From NCBI GenBank assembly GCA_018970025.1, contig JAGWXF010000018.1, positions 1-64,000 on the forward strand: DNA of 64,000 nt. The letters are read 5' to 3'. This DNA comes from Actinomycetales bacterium. Lineage in GTDB: Bacteria; Actinomycetota; Actinomycetes; S36-B12. Positions 38,585 through 47,529 of the stretch are shown one piece after another (positions within the stretch are counted from its first letter, which is position 1; the number at the start of each line of letters is the position of its first letter). The notes under the pieces are model-generated. The model saw only the letters and a program-made list of their open reading frames with translations, did no database searches and was not told the DNA's origin. Position numbers and translations under genes: made by a program.

Positions 38585-39688
38585 ATGGCAGCAGTCGAGT
38601 TCACGAATGTGCGCAAGTCCTTCGGCGGGACGCTCGCCCTTGAGGACTTTTCCATGACGATCGAGGCGGGCGAGCTGGTATGCCTGCTCGGGCCGAGTGG
38701 GTGCGGGAAGACCACGGCCTTGCGGATTCTGGCCGGCTTTGAGGTACCCGACGCTGGGTCGGTGCGAGTCGATGGTCAGGACCTCGCGGGCGTGCGGGTC
38801 GAGCGCAGGAACTTCGGGATGGTGTTCCAGGACTACAGCCTGTTCCCGAATATGACCGCACGGCAGAACATCGCATACGGGATGAGGGCGCGCAGGATGC
38901 CCAGGCCGCAGTGGATGCCGGTCGTTGAGCGCATGCTGGAGATGACCGATCTCGGCCCGCATGCGCACAAGTACCCCCATCAGCTGTCCGGCGGCCAGAA
39001 GCAGCGTGTGGCGCTGGCTCGCGCATTGGCCACCTCGCCCAGGGTGCTGCTGCTCGACGAGCCGCTCTCGGCACTCGACGCCAAGGTGCGCGAGGCCCTC
39101 AGGGACGAGATCCGCAGACTGCAGCGTGACCTCGGCATCACGACGATCTTCGTCACCCACGACCAGCATGAGGCCCTGGCTATCTGCGACCGAGTCGCCG
39201 TGATGAGCAATGGTCGGGTCGAGCAGGTCTCGACCCCCCGTGAGCTGTATCAGCGGCCGGCGAACGCCTTTGTCGCTGACTTCGTCGGCTCGATGAACCG
39301 GGTCCCCGCCGCTGCCGCACCTGCGGGCCGCTGGGTCGTCCTGGGATCGATCGTGGACGGACTCTCCATCGGGGGCGACCCCGGCGACCCATCGGTCGCG
39401 CTCGTCCGTCCGGAGCAGCTCTTGATCCATTCGGAGCCACAGGCCTCGGCGGCCGTCACTGCCTTGTGGTTTCTTGGCCCGATCACGCGAGCTTCCGTAG
39501 CAGACTCGAACTGCGGCACCCTGACAGTCGACATGCTCAGCGACGCGGCTGCGGGCATCGTGGTGGGGGACCGGGTATCCATTGCCGTTCGAGATGATGT
39601 CGGCCCACTGCTGATTCTGGGCAGCGCAGTGATGCGGTCGCACGATCGCTCGTCGGGTGGAGGCAGGGTGAACGTGGAGGCAGGGTGA
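38585..39688 (+). CDS. ABC transporter ATPase (PotA/FbpC-like)
   Basis: A 367-residue ATPase: Walker A GPSGCGKTTALR near residue 37, Q-loop VFQDYSLFPNM, signature LSGGQKQRVALARALA, Walker B VLLLDEPLSALD and the switch histidine in FVTHDQHEAL. A C-terminal TOBE-like region (after about residue 240) may regulate transport. Its last codons include a 17-bp tandem duplication that creates its stop and offsets the frame of the next gene. It overlaps that gene by four bases. Confidence 0.92.
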   Translation: MAAVEFTNVRKSFGGTLALEDFSMTIEAGELVCLLGPSGCGKTTALRILAGFEVPDAGSVRVDGQDLAGVRVERRNFGMVFQDYSLFPNMTARQNIAYGMRARRMPRPQWMPVVERMLEMTDLGPHAHKYPHQLSGGQKQRVALARALATSPRVLLLDEPLSALDAKVREALRDEIRRLQRDLGITTIFVTHDQHEALAICDRVAVMSNGRVEQVSTPRELYQRPANAFVADFVGSMNRVPAAAAPAGRWVVLGSIVDGLSIGGDPGDPSVALVRPEQLLIHSEPQASAAVTALWFLGPITRASVADSNCGTLTVDMLSDAAAGIVVGDRVSIAVRDDVGPLLILGSAVMRSHDRSSGGGRVNVEAG

Positions 39689-39690
39689 AC
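39657..39690 (+). repeat. 17-bp tandem duplication at the ATPase/phosphoesterase junction
   Basis: GTGGAGGCAGGGTGAAC occurs twice in a row (39657-39673 and 39674-39690). Because 17 is not a multiple of three, removing one copy would join the two reading frames without a stop. Confidence 0.95.
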
Positions 39691-41235
39691 GTCGACGCGT
39701 CGACGTATCGCGCGACCGTGCGTCGCGGGGACCCAGGTGGCGGCGGCTGGCGTGAGCTCGAGCTTGCCCATGGGGAGCCGTATCAGCAGGCACCCCCAGC
39801 CGGCCTGCCACTTGCCTGCCTGTGGCACCTCAGCGACCTGCATGTCTGCGATGCCGAGTCGCCGGCCCGGCAGGAGTACCTCGATCGGTTCGCGGACCCG
39901 GATTCGCCGGTTCGGGCAGAGCTCGGGGACGTCGGCACGTACCGGCCGCAGGAGATCCTCACCGCGCAGGTCGCGGTCACCATGGTGCAGACCGTCAACC
40001 GTCATGGGCAGGGCCCGGCAACCGGCATGCCGGTCGATGGCGTGGTCATCACCGGCGACCTCACCGACAACGCCCAGGCCAACGAGCTGCAGTGGTACCA
40101 GTCGATCGTGGCGGGCGGCATCGTCTCGCCTCGCAGCGGCGACGATGAGCGCAGCAGCTGGGTGGGCTCAGCGCACGCAGCGTGGGATGAGCGCTACTGG
40201 CATCCGGACGGCCCGCCAGCCGGCACTGCCGAGGACCTGCCGATGGCCCGGTTCGGCTATCCGCGCATCCCCGGCCTGGTCGAGGCGGCCCGGCGCGACC
40301 TGGTGTCACCGGGCCTGCAGGCTCCATGGGTCTCGGTGCGTGGCAACCACGATGGCCTGCTGCAGGGCACCGTGCCGACGGATGATCGCCTGCGGCTCCT
40401 GGCGACGGGCAGTGAGCGCATCACCGGACTGCCTGCGGGCGTGCACCCACTGGCGACGGCCGAGGCGATCCCGGGTCATGGCCCGGCGCGCTACCTGCAC
40501 GACCAGACGGCCCCTCGCACGCCGATCCCTGCCGATCCCGGCCGTGCGCTGCTCGAATCGGGCGACTTCCCAGCGCGGACCAGGGACGACGTCGATGCGC
40601 CCAACTACTTCACTACTGATCTCGGGGCCCTGCGCGTGATCGCCCTCGACACGGTCAATCCCCATGGCGGCTGGCAGGGATCGATCGACGAGGCGCAGCT
40701 GGGCTGGCTGGTCGGCGAGCTGCAGGCTGCTGCGGATCGGTACGTCGTGATCGCCTCCCACCATCCCTCGCCCTCCATGACCAACGCGTGGGCTCCCGGC
40801 GGGGCAGACCGCCGGGTGCTCGGCCCTGAGGTGATCGAGGTGCTGCTGGATCATCCGCAGGTCATCGCCTGGATGGCCGGGCACATCCATGCCCACGGCT
40901 TCATCATGCACCGCCGTCAGGAGCGTGCGCTGCTCGAGCTGACGACCGCCTCGCTGATCGACTGGCCGCAGCAGGGCCGCATCCTGGAGTTCGTCCGCAC
41001 CCGGGATGAGGGCAGGGCCTGCATTGCGATCGTGAGCACGGTGATGAACCACATCGCCCCGGTGACGTGGGATCCGCACGGCCTCGATGACCCCGGCAAC
41101 CTCGCCGCCATCTCCCGGGTGCTGGCAGCCAATGACTATCAGCTCCGCGACGGCTCGATCAGGTCCATCGTGCTGGACTCTTTCCCGGCTGCCCGCAACA
41201 CCACCTGGCTCGTCCCCGACCCGCACGCTCGATAA
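39685..41235 (+). CDS. Calcineurin-type metallophosphoesterase (PPA1498/TIGR03767-like)
   Basis: A 516-residue phosphoesterase. Metal-binding motifs: WHLSDLHVCD (D-x-H), VVITGDLTDN (G-D), VRGNHDG (G-N-H-D), IASHHPS and MAGHIHAHG (G-H-x-H). Long inserts between them (for example residues 100-200) match the PPA1498-type family. Unlike many members it shows no twin-arginine signal peptide, so it would act in the cytoplasm on an imported substrate. The start is GTG 39685 within the 17-bp duplication. Likely job: release phosphate from the imported ester or diester; substrate unknown. Confidence 0.85.
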   Translation: MNVDASTYRATVRRGDPGGGGWRELELAHGEPYQQAPPAGLPLACLWHLSDLHVCDAESPARQEYLDRFADPDSPVRAELGDVGTYRPQEILTAQVAVTMVQTVNRHGQGPATGMPVDGVVITGDLTDNAQANELQWYQSIVAGGIVSPRSGDDERSSWVGSAHAAWDERYWHPDGPPAGTAEDLPMARFGYPRIPGLVEAARRDLVSPGLQAPWVSVRGNHDGLLQGTVPTDDRLRLLATGSERITGLPAGVHPLATAEAIPGHGPARYLHDQTAPRTPIPADPGRALLESGDFPARTRDDVDAPNYFTTDLGALRVIALDTVNPHGGWQGSIDEAQLGWLVGELQAAADRYVVIASHHPSPSMTNAWAPGGADRRVLGPEVIEVLLDHPQVIAWMAGHIHAHGFIMHRRQERALLELTTASLIDWPQQGRILEFVRTRDEGRACIAIVSTVMNHIAPVTWDPHGLDDPGNLAAISRVLAANDYQLRDGSIRSIVLDSFPAARNTTWLVPDPHAR

Positions 41236-41242
41236 GAAAGGA

Positions 41243-42133
41243 TCATCTCGGCAGGCGGACCCGGCCGGCGCGGGTCACCTCGATGAGCCCGTCGGCCAGC
41301 AGGCTGGCCAGGGCCCGATCGCGCTGCTCGGCATCGGGCCAGGCGGTCTCGATCACGCTGGTCGGGACTGACCGGGCACTCCCGCGAACCAGGGCCATGA
41401 TCCGCCCGCGCACCTGCCGGTCGCTGCCCTCGAATCGCGCCTGTCGGCGTGGTGCGGGAGCGGCCGGATAGCCCGCCGCCCGCCAGGCGCAGGCGGCCTC
41501 GATGGGGCAGGCATGGCAGGCCGGCCTGCTGGCCGTGCAGACCAGGGCCCCGAGCTCCATGACGGCAGCAGACCAGGTCGACGACTGCGGATGATCGGCG
41601 AGGGCTGCGGCGCGGGTGCGCTCATCGGCCGTCACATGCGCTGCGACAGCACCTTCGCCGGCGACAGCGCGGACGATCACCCGGCGGACGTTGGTATCGA
41701 GGACTACCCCGGGCAGGCCATAGGCGAAGGCTCGGACAGCGGCCGCCGTGTAGTGGCCCACGCCGGGCAGGGCCAGCAGGGCGGCCTCGTCGGCCGGCAC
41801 CATCCCGTCATGCCGGTCGCGGATCGTGACCGCGCAGGCATGCAGCCACTTCGCCCGGCGCGGGTATCCCAGGCGGTCCCACAGCCGCAGGGCATCGGAG
41901 ACCGGTGCCGCGGCGAGATCCTCCGGGGCCGGCCAGCGCTCCATCCAGTCCTGCCAGCGGGGGATCACCCGGTCGACTTGCGTCTGCTGCAGCATGAACT
42001 CGCTGACCAGGATCCCCCAGGCGGTCACCCCGGGGGCCCGCCAGGGCAGGGGCCGGCGTGCCTGGGCGAACCAGGCAATGACCGGATCGACGATTGCGGG
42101 CGCATCGGGAGCGGAACCTCGGCCCTCGGTCAT
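41243..42133 (-). CDS. mutY: A/G-specific adenine glycosylase MutY
   Basis: Removes adenine mispaired with 8-oxoguanine. Catalytic Glu45 lies in SEFMLQQTQVDRV; the helix-hairpin-helix is LPGVGHYTAAAV; the catalytic Asp146 is in VVLDTNVRRV; and the iron-sulfur ligands are in CTASRPACHACPIEAAC. At 296 residues it lacks most of the C-terminal NUDIX-like 8-oxoG domain, as do other short actinobacterial forms. Start ATG 42133 on the minus strand. It ends seven bases from the convergent phosphoesterase. Confidence 0.95.
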   Translation of the reverse strand: MTEGRGSAPDAPAIVDPVIAWFAQARRPLPWRAPGVTAWGILVSEFMLQQTQVDRVIPRWQDWMERWPAPEDLAAAPVSDALRLWDRLGYPRRAKWLHACAVTIRDRHDGMVPADEAALLALPGVGHYTAAAVRAFAYGLPGVVLDTNVRRVIVRAVAGEGAVAAHVTADERTRAAALADHPQSSTWSAAVMELGALVCTASRPACHACPIEAACAWRAAGYPAAPAPRRQARFEGSDRQVRGRIMALVRGSARSVPTSVIETAWPDAEQRDRALASLLADGLIEVTRAGRVRLPR

Positions 42134-42171
42134 AGCGGCACGATCGTTGCATGCGCTCCCCGGCGGGCCGC

Positions 42172-42177
42172 TACCGT
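42172..42177 (+). promoter_or_regulatory. Candidate leaderless -10 for the 42185 gene
   Basis: TACCGT ends seven bases before GTG 42185. Confidence 0.5.
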
Positions 42178-42184
42178 GACACCC

Positions 42185-42853
42185 GTGAGCAGCCTGATTC
42201 ACCCGGTGGGCCCCGAGCCGCCGGGCGTCTACTGGCTGCGGCGGGCCGCCTTCGTGCTCGCGATCGTGACCCTTGCCCTGGGCATGTGGTGGGGGATCGA
42301 CGCGATCCGGCAGTCGGACAACCCGCCCACCCCGGCTGCCAGTGCATCGGCGGCGCCGTCGGCTCAGGCGAGTGCCGGCCAGAGTGCCGAGGCGGGTGCG
42401 GCCTCGCAGGAGGCATCCGCCGAGCCCACCCCGGAGCCGACGGTGGTGGCGGAGGACAGCAAGGAGTGCCCGGACACGGCCATCGTGGTCGAGGCCAAGT
42501 CCGATGCGAAGAGCTATCCGGTCGACTCCACGCCCCGGCTGACGATGACGATCACCAACGCCGGTGACATCTCCTGCACGCGGGACGTCGGCACCAAGGC
42601 GAATGAGCTGGAGATCACCTCGGGCGGTTTCCATGTCTGGTCCAGCGATGACTGCGCCAAGAACAGCAAGTCGAAGGTGGTCACCCTCCGCCCCGGGGAC
42701 ACGGTGGCATCCAGCATCACCTGGGATGGCCGGCTGAGCCAGAAGGGCTGCCCGAACCAGGGCAAGTTCGCCAAGGCCGGGCGCTACGACCTGATCGCAC
42801 GCAATGGAGAGGTGCGCAGCGAGAAGCAGCCCTTCGCGCTGACCAACCCCTAG
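42185..42853 (+). CDS. Membrane-anchored protein with secreted domain, function unknown
   Basis: A 222-residue protein with one transmembrane helix (about residues 20-40), an Ala/Ser/Glu/Pro-rich linker (about 45-95) and a beta-rich exported domain from about residue 98 with three or four cysteines (KECPD, ISCTRD, DDCAK, KGCPN) that could form disulfides. RLTMTITNAGDISC suggests an immunoglobulin-like fold. GTG 42185 follows a leaderless-type -10. It is divergent from mutY. No enzymatic motif seen. Confidence 0.65.
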   Translation: MSSLIHPVGPEPPGVYWLRRAAFVLAIVTLALGMWWGIDAIRQSDNPPTPAASASAAPSAQASAGQSAEAGAASQEASAEPTPEPTVVAEDSKECPDTAIVVEAKSDAKSYPVDSTPRLTMTITNAGDISCTRDVGTKANELEITSGGFHVWSSDDCAKNSKSKVVTLRPGDTVASSITWDGRLSQKGCPNQGKFAKAGRYDLIARNGEVRSEKQPFALTNP

Positions 42854-42890
42854 GTGCGCGTCGCTCCCGCGCCAGGCCGACCCGGGCCTC

Positions 42891-42896
42891 TAGCCT
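42891..42896 (+). promoter_or_regulatory. Candidate leaderless -10 for the 42903 gene
   Basis: TAGCCT ends six bases before ATG 42903. Confidence 0.5.
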
Positions 42897-42902
42897 GCTT
42901 GC

Positions 42903-43382
42903 ATGGGCGTGTGCCGGGCATGCTGGTCGCGCCTGTCGGGCTATGCCTGGCACGCCTCGACCCCCGGGGACGTCCACGGGGGGCAGGTGACCGGGCCGTA
43001 CTGCTACGGGTGCGTCCCCAAGACGAGAGCCCCCTGGCGGCATCGCATCCCACGCGACACCGACGCCCTGATGTCCAGGCTGGAGGAGGAGTCGCGCCGC
43101 TTCCTCGGACGTCGATTCAGCTGGGTCAAGCTGGTCGACGAGCCCGATACCGGTGATCGGCGCCTGCAGATCCGCGGCCTGCCGCAGCGGGGCCAGGCCA
43201 CTCCCGCGGTCGACCTGCTGGCTGACGGGGAGACGATCACCTTCATCTACGAGCGGCCCTCCGGCGGGGTCGACGAGTTCGCGATCCCCGCGGCGACCGA
43301 GCCCGCACTGGTCGTCGCACAGGCGAGTGTCCTGGTGGCGCCGTCCGGTACGGGCGAGCAGTCCACGGCCGTTGCCCGATGA
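42903..43382 (+). CDS. Small protein with CxxC pairs, function unknown
   Basis: A 159-residue protein whose N-terminus has CRAC (residues 4-7) and CYGC (near 39-42), a possible zinc ribbon. The remainder is an alpha/beta domain with no recognised motif. It overlaps the following GNAT gene by four bases (ATGA), so the pair is co-transcribed from a leaderless-type promoter. Confidence 0.6.
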   Translation: MGVCRACWSRLSGYAWHASTPGDVHGGQVTGPYCYGCVPKTRAPWRHRIPRDTDALMSRLEEESRRFLGRRFSWVKLVDEPDTGDRRLQIRGLPQRGQATPAVDLLADGETITFIYERPSGGVDEFAIPAATEPALVVAQASVLVAPSGTGEQSTAVAR

Positions 43383-44380
43383 CCGACGTCCTGCCTGACG
43401 GGTATCGGATTCGCCCGATCGTGCTTTCCGAGGCCGATGGCTTCCTGGACGGCCCGGATGTCGACCTTGCCTATGCGGTCGCACGGCAGGTGGAGGACGC
43501 CCTGCTGGACGAGCCCGACAGCACCCGGGAGACCACCAGGCACCTGCTGACCAGCCCCGAGGCGGTCCTCGACGAGCATCGCCTCGTCCTGGACGTCTCC
43601 GGCCGGCCGGTGGGGCTGCTCATCGTCGAGGTCGATCACACCGGCCACCGGATCTTCCTGGATCCCCTCGTCCTGCCGGGTGAGCCATTGCTGCCGGCCC
43701 TGCTCGAGGTGGGCATCGCGGCCGCCGAGCGACTCGGTGGCAACCAGCCGGGCTGGCAGGTGGAGACGTCGGCGTATGAGCATGACGAGCTCTATCGGGC
43801 GGCCCTGCAGGCGGCGGGCTTCACCGTGATCCGGCGCTTCTGGCGGATGCGGATCGACTTTGATGGCCCGGTCGCTGAGCCGGTGCCGCCGCCGGGCGTC
43901 AGCAGGACGGTGGCCGCGAGCACTGCGGATCGACGCCTGCTGCACTCCATCTTCGAGTCGGCCTTCGCCGATCACTTCGGCTCGGTCCCCGAGCGCTACG
44001 AGGCCTGGTTCGGGTGGATCAGCGAGCGCCGGGATGCCCTGCCGCAGACGTGGTGGCTGGTCTGGCTGGATGACGAGCCGGTTGCCGGCGTCACCCAGGA
44101 TGCGTCGCGCATGCAGCGCGGCCTGGGCTATGTGCGGACCCTGGGCGTGCTGCCCTCGGGCCGTCGTCGCGGGATTGCGTCCTGGCTGCTTCGCTGTGCC
44201 TTTGCGGACGCGGCCAGCCGCGGGATGCGCGGGATGGCCCTGACGGTCGACAGCGAGAGCATGACCGGGGCCACCGGCCTGTACGCCGCGGCCGGCATGC
44301 GGGCCGAGCAGGTCATCGACCTGTTCCAGCGCCCCCTGGTGGCCCCCGCCTCGATGTCGCCCTCAGCCGGTAAGGGCTGA
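43379..44380 (+). CDS. Tandem-GNAT N-acetyltransferase
   Basis: A 333-residue protein with two GNAT-like halves. The second (from about residue 180) has the acetyl-CoA loop LGVLPSGRRRGIASWLL and a late ATGLYAAAGMR, both standard. The first half is degenerate. Two-domain GNATs include mycothiol synthase, but no specific MshD feature was identified, so the substrate is open. The 3' end overlaps the convergent radA gene by 18 bases. Confidence 0.75.
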   Translation: MTDVLPDGYRIRPIVLSEADGFLDGPDVDLAYAVARQVEDALLDEPDSTRETTRHLLTSPEAVLDEHRLVLDVSGRPVGLLIVEVDHTGHRIFLDPLVLPGEPLLPALLEVGIAAAERLGGNQPGWQVETSAYEHDELYRAALQAAGFTVIRRFWRMRIDFDGPVAEPVPPPGVSRTVAASTADRRLLHSIFESAFADHFGSVPERYEAWFGWISERRDALPQTWWLVWLDDEPVAGVTQDASRMQRGLGYVRTLGVLPSGRRRGIASWLLRCAFADAASRGMRGMALTVDSESMTGATGLYAAAGMRAEQVIDLFQRPLVAPASMSPSAGKG

Positions 44381-45748
44381 GTAGGCCGCGCGCAGGGTGC
44401 GCACCTCGACCACGGTGACCGAGCTCAGCCGGGCGTCCAGGCCTTCCCTGGTGCTTGCCGGGGCCAGGATGCGGCGGTAGCCCAGCCGGGCGGCCTCCGC
44501 GATGCGCTGGTTGGCCATCGGGATGGGGCGGATCTCGCCGGCCAGGGTCACCTCGCCGATCGCTGCCAGGTGCAGCGGGACGGGAGTGTCCTGACCTGCT
44601 GATGCGATGGCCAGGCAGACGGCCAGGTCACTGGACGGATCCGATAGACGCATGCCGCCGATGGTGGCGACGAAGAGGTCCTTGTCGAACATCCGCAGGC
44701 CGGCGACCCGCTCGGTCACGGCGACGAGCATGGCGACCCGGGAGGAATCCAGGCCGGAGACCCCGCGACGCGGATTCGGATTCGTGGTTGGCGCCACCAG
44801 GGCCTGGACCTCCGCGATGAGTGCCCGGCGACCCTCGACGGTGACGGTGACCGCCGTTCCCGGGATGGGCGCCTCGCGGTCGCCCCGGAAGAGCACGCTG
44901 GGGTCGGGGACCTCGCGCATGCCGGCATCGGTCTGCTCGAAGCAGGCCACCTCATCTGCCGGGCCGTAGCGGTTCTTCACCGCCCGCAGCAGGCGCAGGG
45001 AGGTGTGTCGATCCCCGTCCAGCGACAGGGTGGCATCGGCGATGTGCTCGAGGGCGCGGGGGCCGGCGACGACCGACTCCTTGGTCACCTGCCCGACCAG
45101 GCAGATGGGGATGCCGCGAGCCTTGGCGACTCGGGTCAACGCGCTGGCGACCTCCATCACCTGGGTGACCCCTCCGGCCCGGCCATCGACCTCGGCTGAC
45201 GAGATGGTCTGCACGGAGTCGACGATGACCAGGCTGATCGCCGGGCCGTGCGCGTCGATATGCCCGATGACGGCCGACAGGTCGTTCTCGTCGGCGATGA
45301 GCAGGCGCTCGCTGCGTGCCCCGATCCGCTGGGCCCGCACGGCGATCTGGTCGACTGACTCCTCGCCGGAGAGGTAGAGCGCGGTTCGGCCCGTGCGCTC
45401 GGCGATGGCGTCGGCGACCATCAGCAGCAGGGTGCTCTTGCCTGCGCCTGGCTCGCCGGAGAGCAGCAGCACCTGGCCTGGCACGAGCCCTCCGCCGAGC
45501 ACCCGGTCGAACTCGGCGATGCCGGTACCGATCCGCGGGACTGGGCCCGAGGACGCGATCTCGCTGATGGCTCGCGCGGACGCCCGTGGCGCAGCGCCCT
45601 GCAGCGAGCTTCGCAGGCCGGTGGATCCGCTGGCCGGGGCGAGCTCGGCCACGGTGCCGAACTCCCCGCACTTGGTGCAGCGGCCCGACCACTTGATGAA
45701 GGCCGCGCCGCATGCGCCGCAGGCGAAGGACGCCGAGGACTTCGCCAT
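44363..45748 (-). CDS. radA: DNA repair protein RadA (Sms)
   Basis: RecA-like ATPase/helicase that promotes branch migration in recombination. A C4 zinc finger (Cys10, Cys13, Cys24, Cys27), Walker A GEPGAGKST (residues 98-106), the RadA-specific KNRYG (usually KNRFG) near 258 and a C-terminal Lon-like domain (RRGVSGLDSSRVAML, SDPSSDLAVCLAIASA) are present. 461 residues. disA, which often follows radA in actinobacteria, is not in this window. Nine bases separate it from the upstream gene on the same strand. Confidence 0.96.
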   Translation of the reverse strand: MAKSSASFACGACGAAFIKWSGRCTKCGEFGTVAELAPASGSTGLRSSLQGAAPRASARAISEIASSGPVPRIGTGIAEFDRVLGGGLVPGQVLLLSGEPGAGKSTLLLMVADAIAERTGRTALYLSGEESVDQIAVRAQRIGARSERLLIADENDLSAVIGHIDAHGPAISLVIVDSVQTISSAEVDGRAGGVTQVMEVASALTRVAKARGIPICLVGQVTKESVVAGPRALEHIADATLSLDGDRHTSLRLLRAVKNRYGPADEVACFEQTDAGMREVPDPSVLFRGDREAPIPGTAVTVTVEGRRALIAEVQALVAPTTNPNPRRGVSGLDSSRVAMLVAVTERVAGLRMFDKDLFVATIGGMRLSDPSSDLAVCLAIASAGQDTPVPLHLAAIGEVTLAGEIRPIPMANQRIAEAARLGYRRILAPASTREGLDARLSSVTVVEVRTLRAAYSALTG

Positions 45749-45757
45749 GGCCGGTGG

Positions 45758-46516
45758 CTAGTCGGGGTCGGCCGGGTGGGCGGAGAAGGCTGCCCGGTCG
45801 GGATTGGCTGCCATGGCGTCCTCGCGGGCCTGGCAGATGCGGGCGAGCTCCTCGTAGGCCGGCTCCCCGAGGAGCTCGATGAGCTCGGCCCGATTGGACT
45901 TGTAGACCGGCTCGGCACCGACATGCGCCTCGGTGTTGCCGCTGCAGTACCAGTCGAGCTCATGCCCGCCCGGCCCCCAGCCGCGCCGGTCGTACTCGCC
46001 GATCACTACCACCAGGATGCGCTCGTCATGCTCGTTCTTGCGGCGCTCGTAGGTGCGGCGGATCGGCAGCTGCCAGCAGACCTCGGGCTTGGTCTGCACG
46101 AAGGAGACCCCCTCGCGCGCGGCCAGGTGATGCAGGGCGCAGCCGTAGCCGCCGGGGAAGTCGCGGTCATTGTGGAAGATGCAGCCGTCGCCGACGACCC
46201 GCGTCTTCTCCCCGCCGTCCTCCTCGACGTACCAGCCGCGGCGCCGGCCGATGTCGATCTTCTGCCAGGTGCGCTCATCGAGCCTGTCGACCCATTTCGC
46301 CACCCGCTTGCGGTCCTTCTTCTCGGAGAAGTGCGCGCCGAGGGCGCAGCAGCCCGAGTGCGGCCGGTCGGCGTAGATGCCCTTGCAGCCATTGCCGAAG
46401 ATGCACGTCCAGCGGGAGGTCAGCCAGGTGAGGTCGGCGCGGATCACCTGATCGGAGTCGGCAGGGTCGGTGAACTCCACCCACTGGCGCGGGAAGTCAA
46501 GGGGAACCTCGGGCAT
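45758..46516 (-). CDS. Cysteine-rich conserved-type protein of unknown function
   Basis: A 252-residue soluble protein rich in cysteine and histidine: TCIFGNGCKGIYADRPHSGC followed by CALGAHF, then DGCIFHN and GYGCALHHLA. The spacing suggests a metal or Fe-S site, similar to YkgJ-type zinc/iron-binding proteins. I recall near relatives in other actinobacteria but no assigned function. ATG 46516 follows a leaderless-type -10. It lies upstream of radA on the same strand. Confidence 0.7.
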   Translation of the reverse strand: MPEVPLDFPRQWVEFTDPADSDQVIRADLTWLTSRWTCIFGNGCKGIYADRPHSGCCALGAHFSEKKDRKRVAKWVDRLDERTWQKIDIGRRRGWYVEEDGGEKTRVVGDGCIFHNDRDFPGGYGCALHHLAAREGVSFVQTKPEVCWQLPIRRTYERRKNEHDERILVVVIGEYDRRGWGPGGHELDWYCSGNTEAHVGAEPVYKSNRAELIELLGEPAYEELARICQAREDAMAANPDRAAFSAHPADPD

Positions 46517-46522
46517 GTGCCC

Positions 46523-46528
46523 AGCCTA
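46523..46528 (-). promoter_or_regulatory. Candidate leaderless -10 (minus strand)
   Basis: Reading the minus strand, TAGGCT ends six bases before ATG 46516. Confidence 0.5.
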
Positions 46529-46586
46529 TGGCTGGCCCTGACACCACGACCCCGCAGGCGAGTACGCATGCCAGGCGGGCATTGGG

Positions 46587-46592
46587 TAGCGT
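46587..46592 (+). promoter_or_regulatory. Candidate leaderless -10 for ppx
   Basis: TAGCGT ends seven bases before GTG 46600. Confidence 0.5.
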
Positions 46593-46599
46593 CGGGCCC

Positions 46600-47529
46600 G
46601 TGCGGCTGGGCGTGCTCGACATCGGCTCCAACACCGTGCATCTGCTGCTGGTCGATGCCCATCACGGTGCGGCCCCCATCCCGGCCTCCAAGCTCAAGAT
46701 CCCGCTGCGACTGGCCGAGCACCTCACGGCAGCCGGCGACGTCGACGACGCGGCGGTGAGCACCCTGGTCGACTTCATCCGGCGCAGCCAGGTGCTCGCG
46801 GAGGACATGGGGGCAAGCGAGGTGATGGCCTTCGCGACCTCGGCGATCCGCGATGCCGGTAACGGCGACGCGGTGCTGCGGCGGGTCCGCGATGAGACCG
46901 GCCTGTCGATCGACGTGCTCTCCGGCGAGGACGAGGCCCGCATCACCTTCCTCGCCGTCCGCCGCTGGTACGGCTGGTCGACCGGCCGCCTGCTGGTGAT
47001 GGATATCGGCGGTGGCTCCCTGGAACTGGCCTGTGGCCTGGACGAGGAGCCGGATGTCGCAGTGTCGGTGCCGCTCGGTGCCGGTCGCCTGACGCGATCG
47101 CACCTGACCAGCGACCCGCCGGCCAAGGAGCAGGTGCGCGAGGTGCGGCGGCTGGCCCGGGCGCAGATCGCCGAGGTCGCCGGCCGCATCCGTCGCTTCG
47201 GGGAGCCGCGCCTGACGGCGGCGACGTCCAAGACCTTCCGGCAGCTGGCGCGCATCGCCGGCGCGGCACCGTCCAGCGAGGGCATCTACGTCCAGCGCAT
47301 CCTCACCCTGGACGACGTCAGCGCGACGGTGACCAGGCTGGCATCGATGAGCGCTCAGGAGCGCTCGACCATCCCGGGCGTCTCCGAGGGTCGGGCCGGT
47401 CAGCTCCTCGCTGGCGCGATCGTCGCGGAGGCTGCCATGGAGCTGCTGGAGATCCCGAGGCTGTCGATCTGCCCGTGGGCATTGCGCGAGGGCGTGATCC
47501 TGCAGCGCATGGACGTCATGCCGACATGA
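46600..47529 (+). CDS. Exopolyphosphatase / pppGpp phosphohydrolase (Ppx/GppA)
   Basis: ASKHA-fold phosphohydrolase acting on polyphosphate ends or pppGpp. DIGSNTVHLLLVD (first phosphate loop), FATSAIRDAGNG, SGEDEARITFLAV and MDIGGGSLELA (second loop) are intact. At 309 residues it is the short two-subdomain form, as in mycobacterial Ppx proteins, without the C-terminal HD-like part of E. coli Ppx. GTG 46600 is chosen from the leaderless promoter pattern; an in-frame ATG at 46528 lies upstream of that -10. It overlaps the P-type ATPase gene. Confidence 0.9.
   Translation: MRLGVLDIGSNTVHLLLVDAHHGAAPIPASKLKIPLRLAEHLTAAGDVDDAAVSTLVDFIRRSQVLAEDMGASEVMAFATSAIRDAGNGDAVLRRVRDETGLSIDVLSGEDEARITFLAVRRWYGWSTGRLLVMDIGGGSLELACGLDEEPDVAVSVPLGAGRLTRSHLTSDPPAKEQVREVRRLARAQIAEVAGRIRRFGEPRLTAATSKTFRQLARIAGAAPSSEGIYVQRILTLDDVSATVTRLASMSAQERSTIPGVSEGRAGQLLAGAIVAEAAMELLEIPRLSICPWALREGVILQRMDVMPT

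Noticed and set aside
39685-39760. Twin-arginine signal peptide on the phosphoesterase
   Set aside because: The VRRGDPGG segment has twin arginines but no following hydrophobic core.
43379-46516. disA or an arsenal of defence genes around radA
   Set aside because: Looked for because radA-disA linkage is common; no DisA motif and no restriction or defence-type domains are present.
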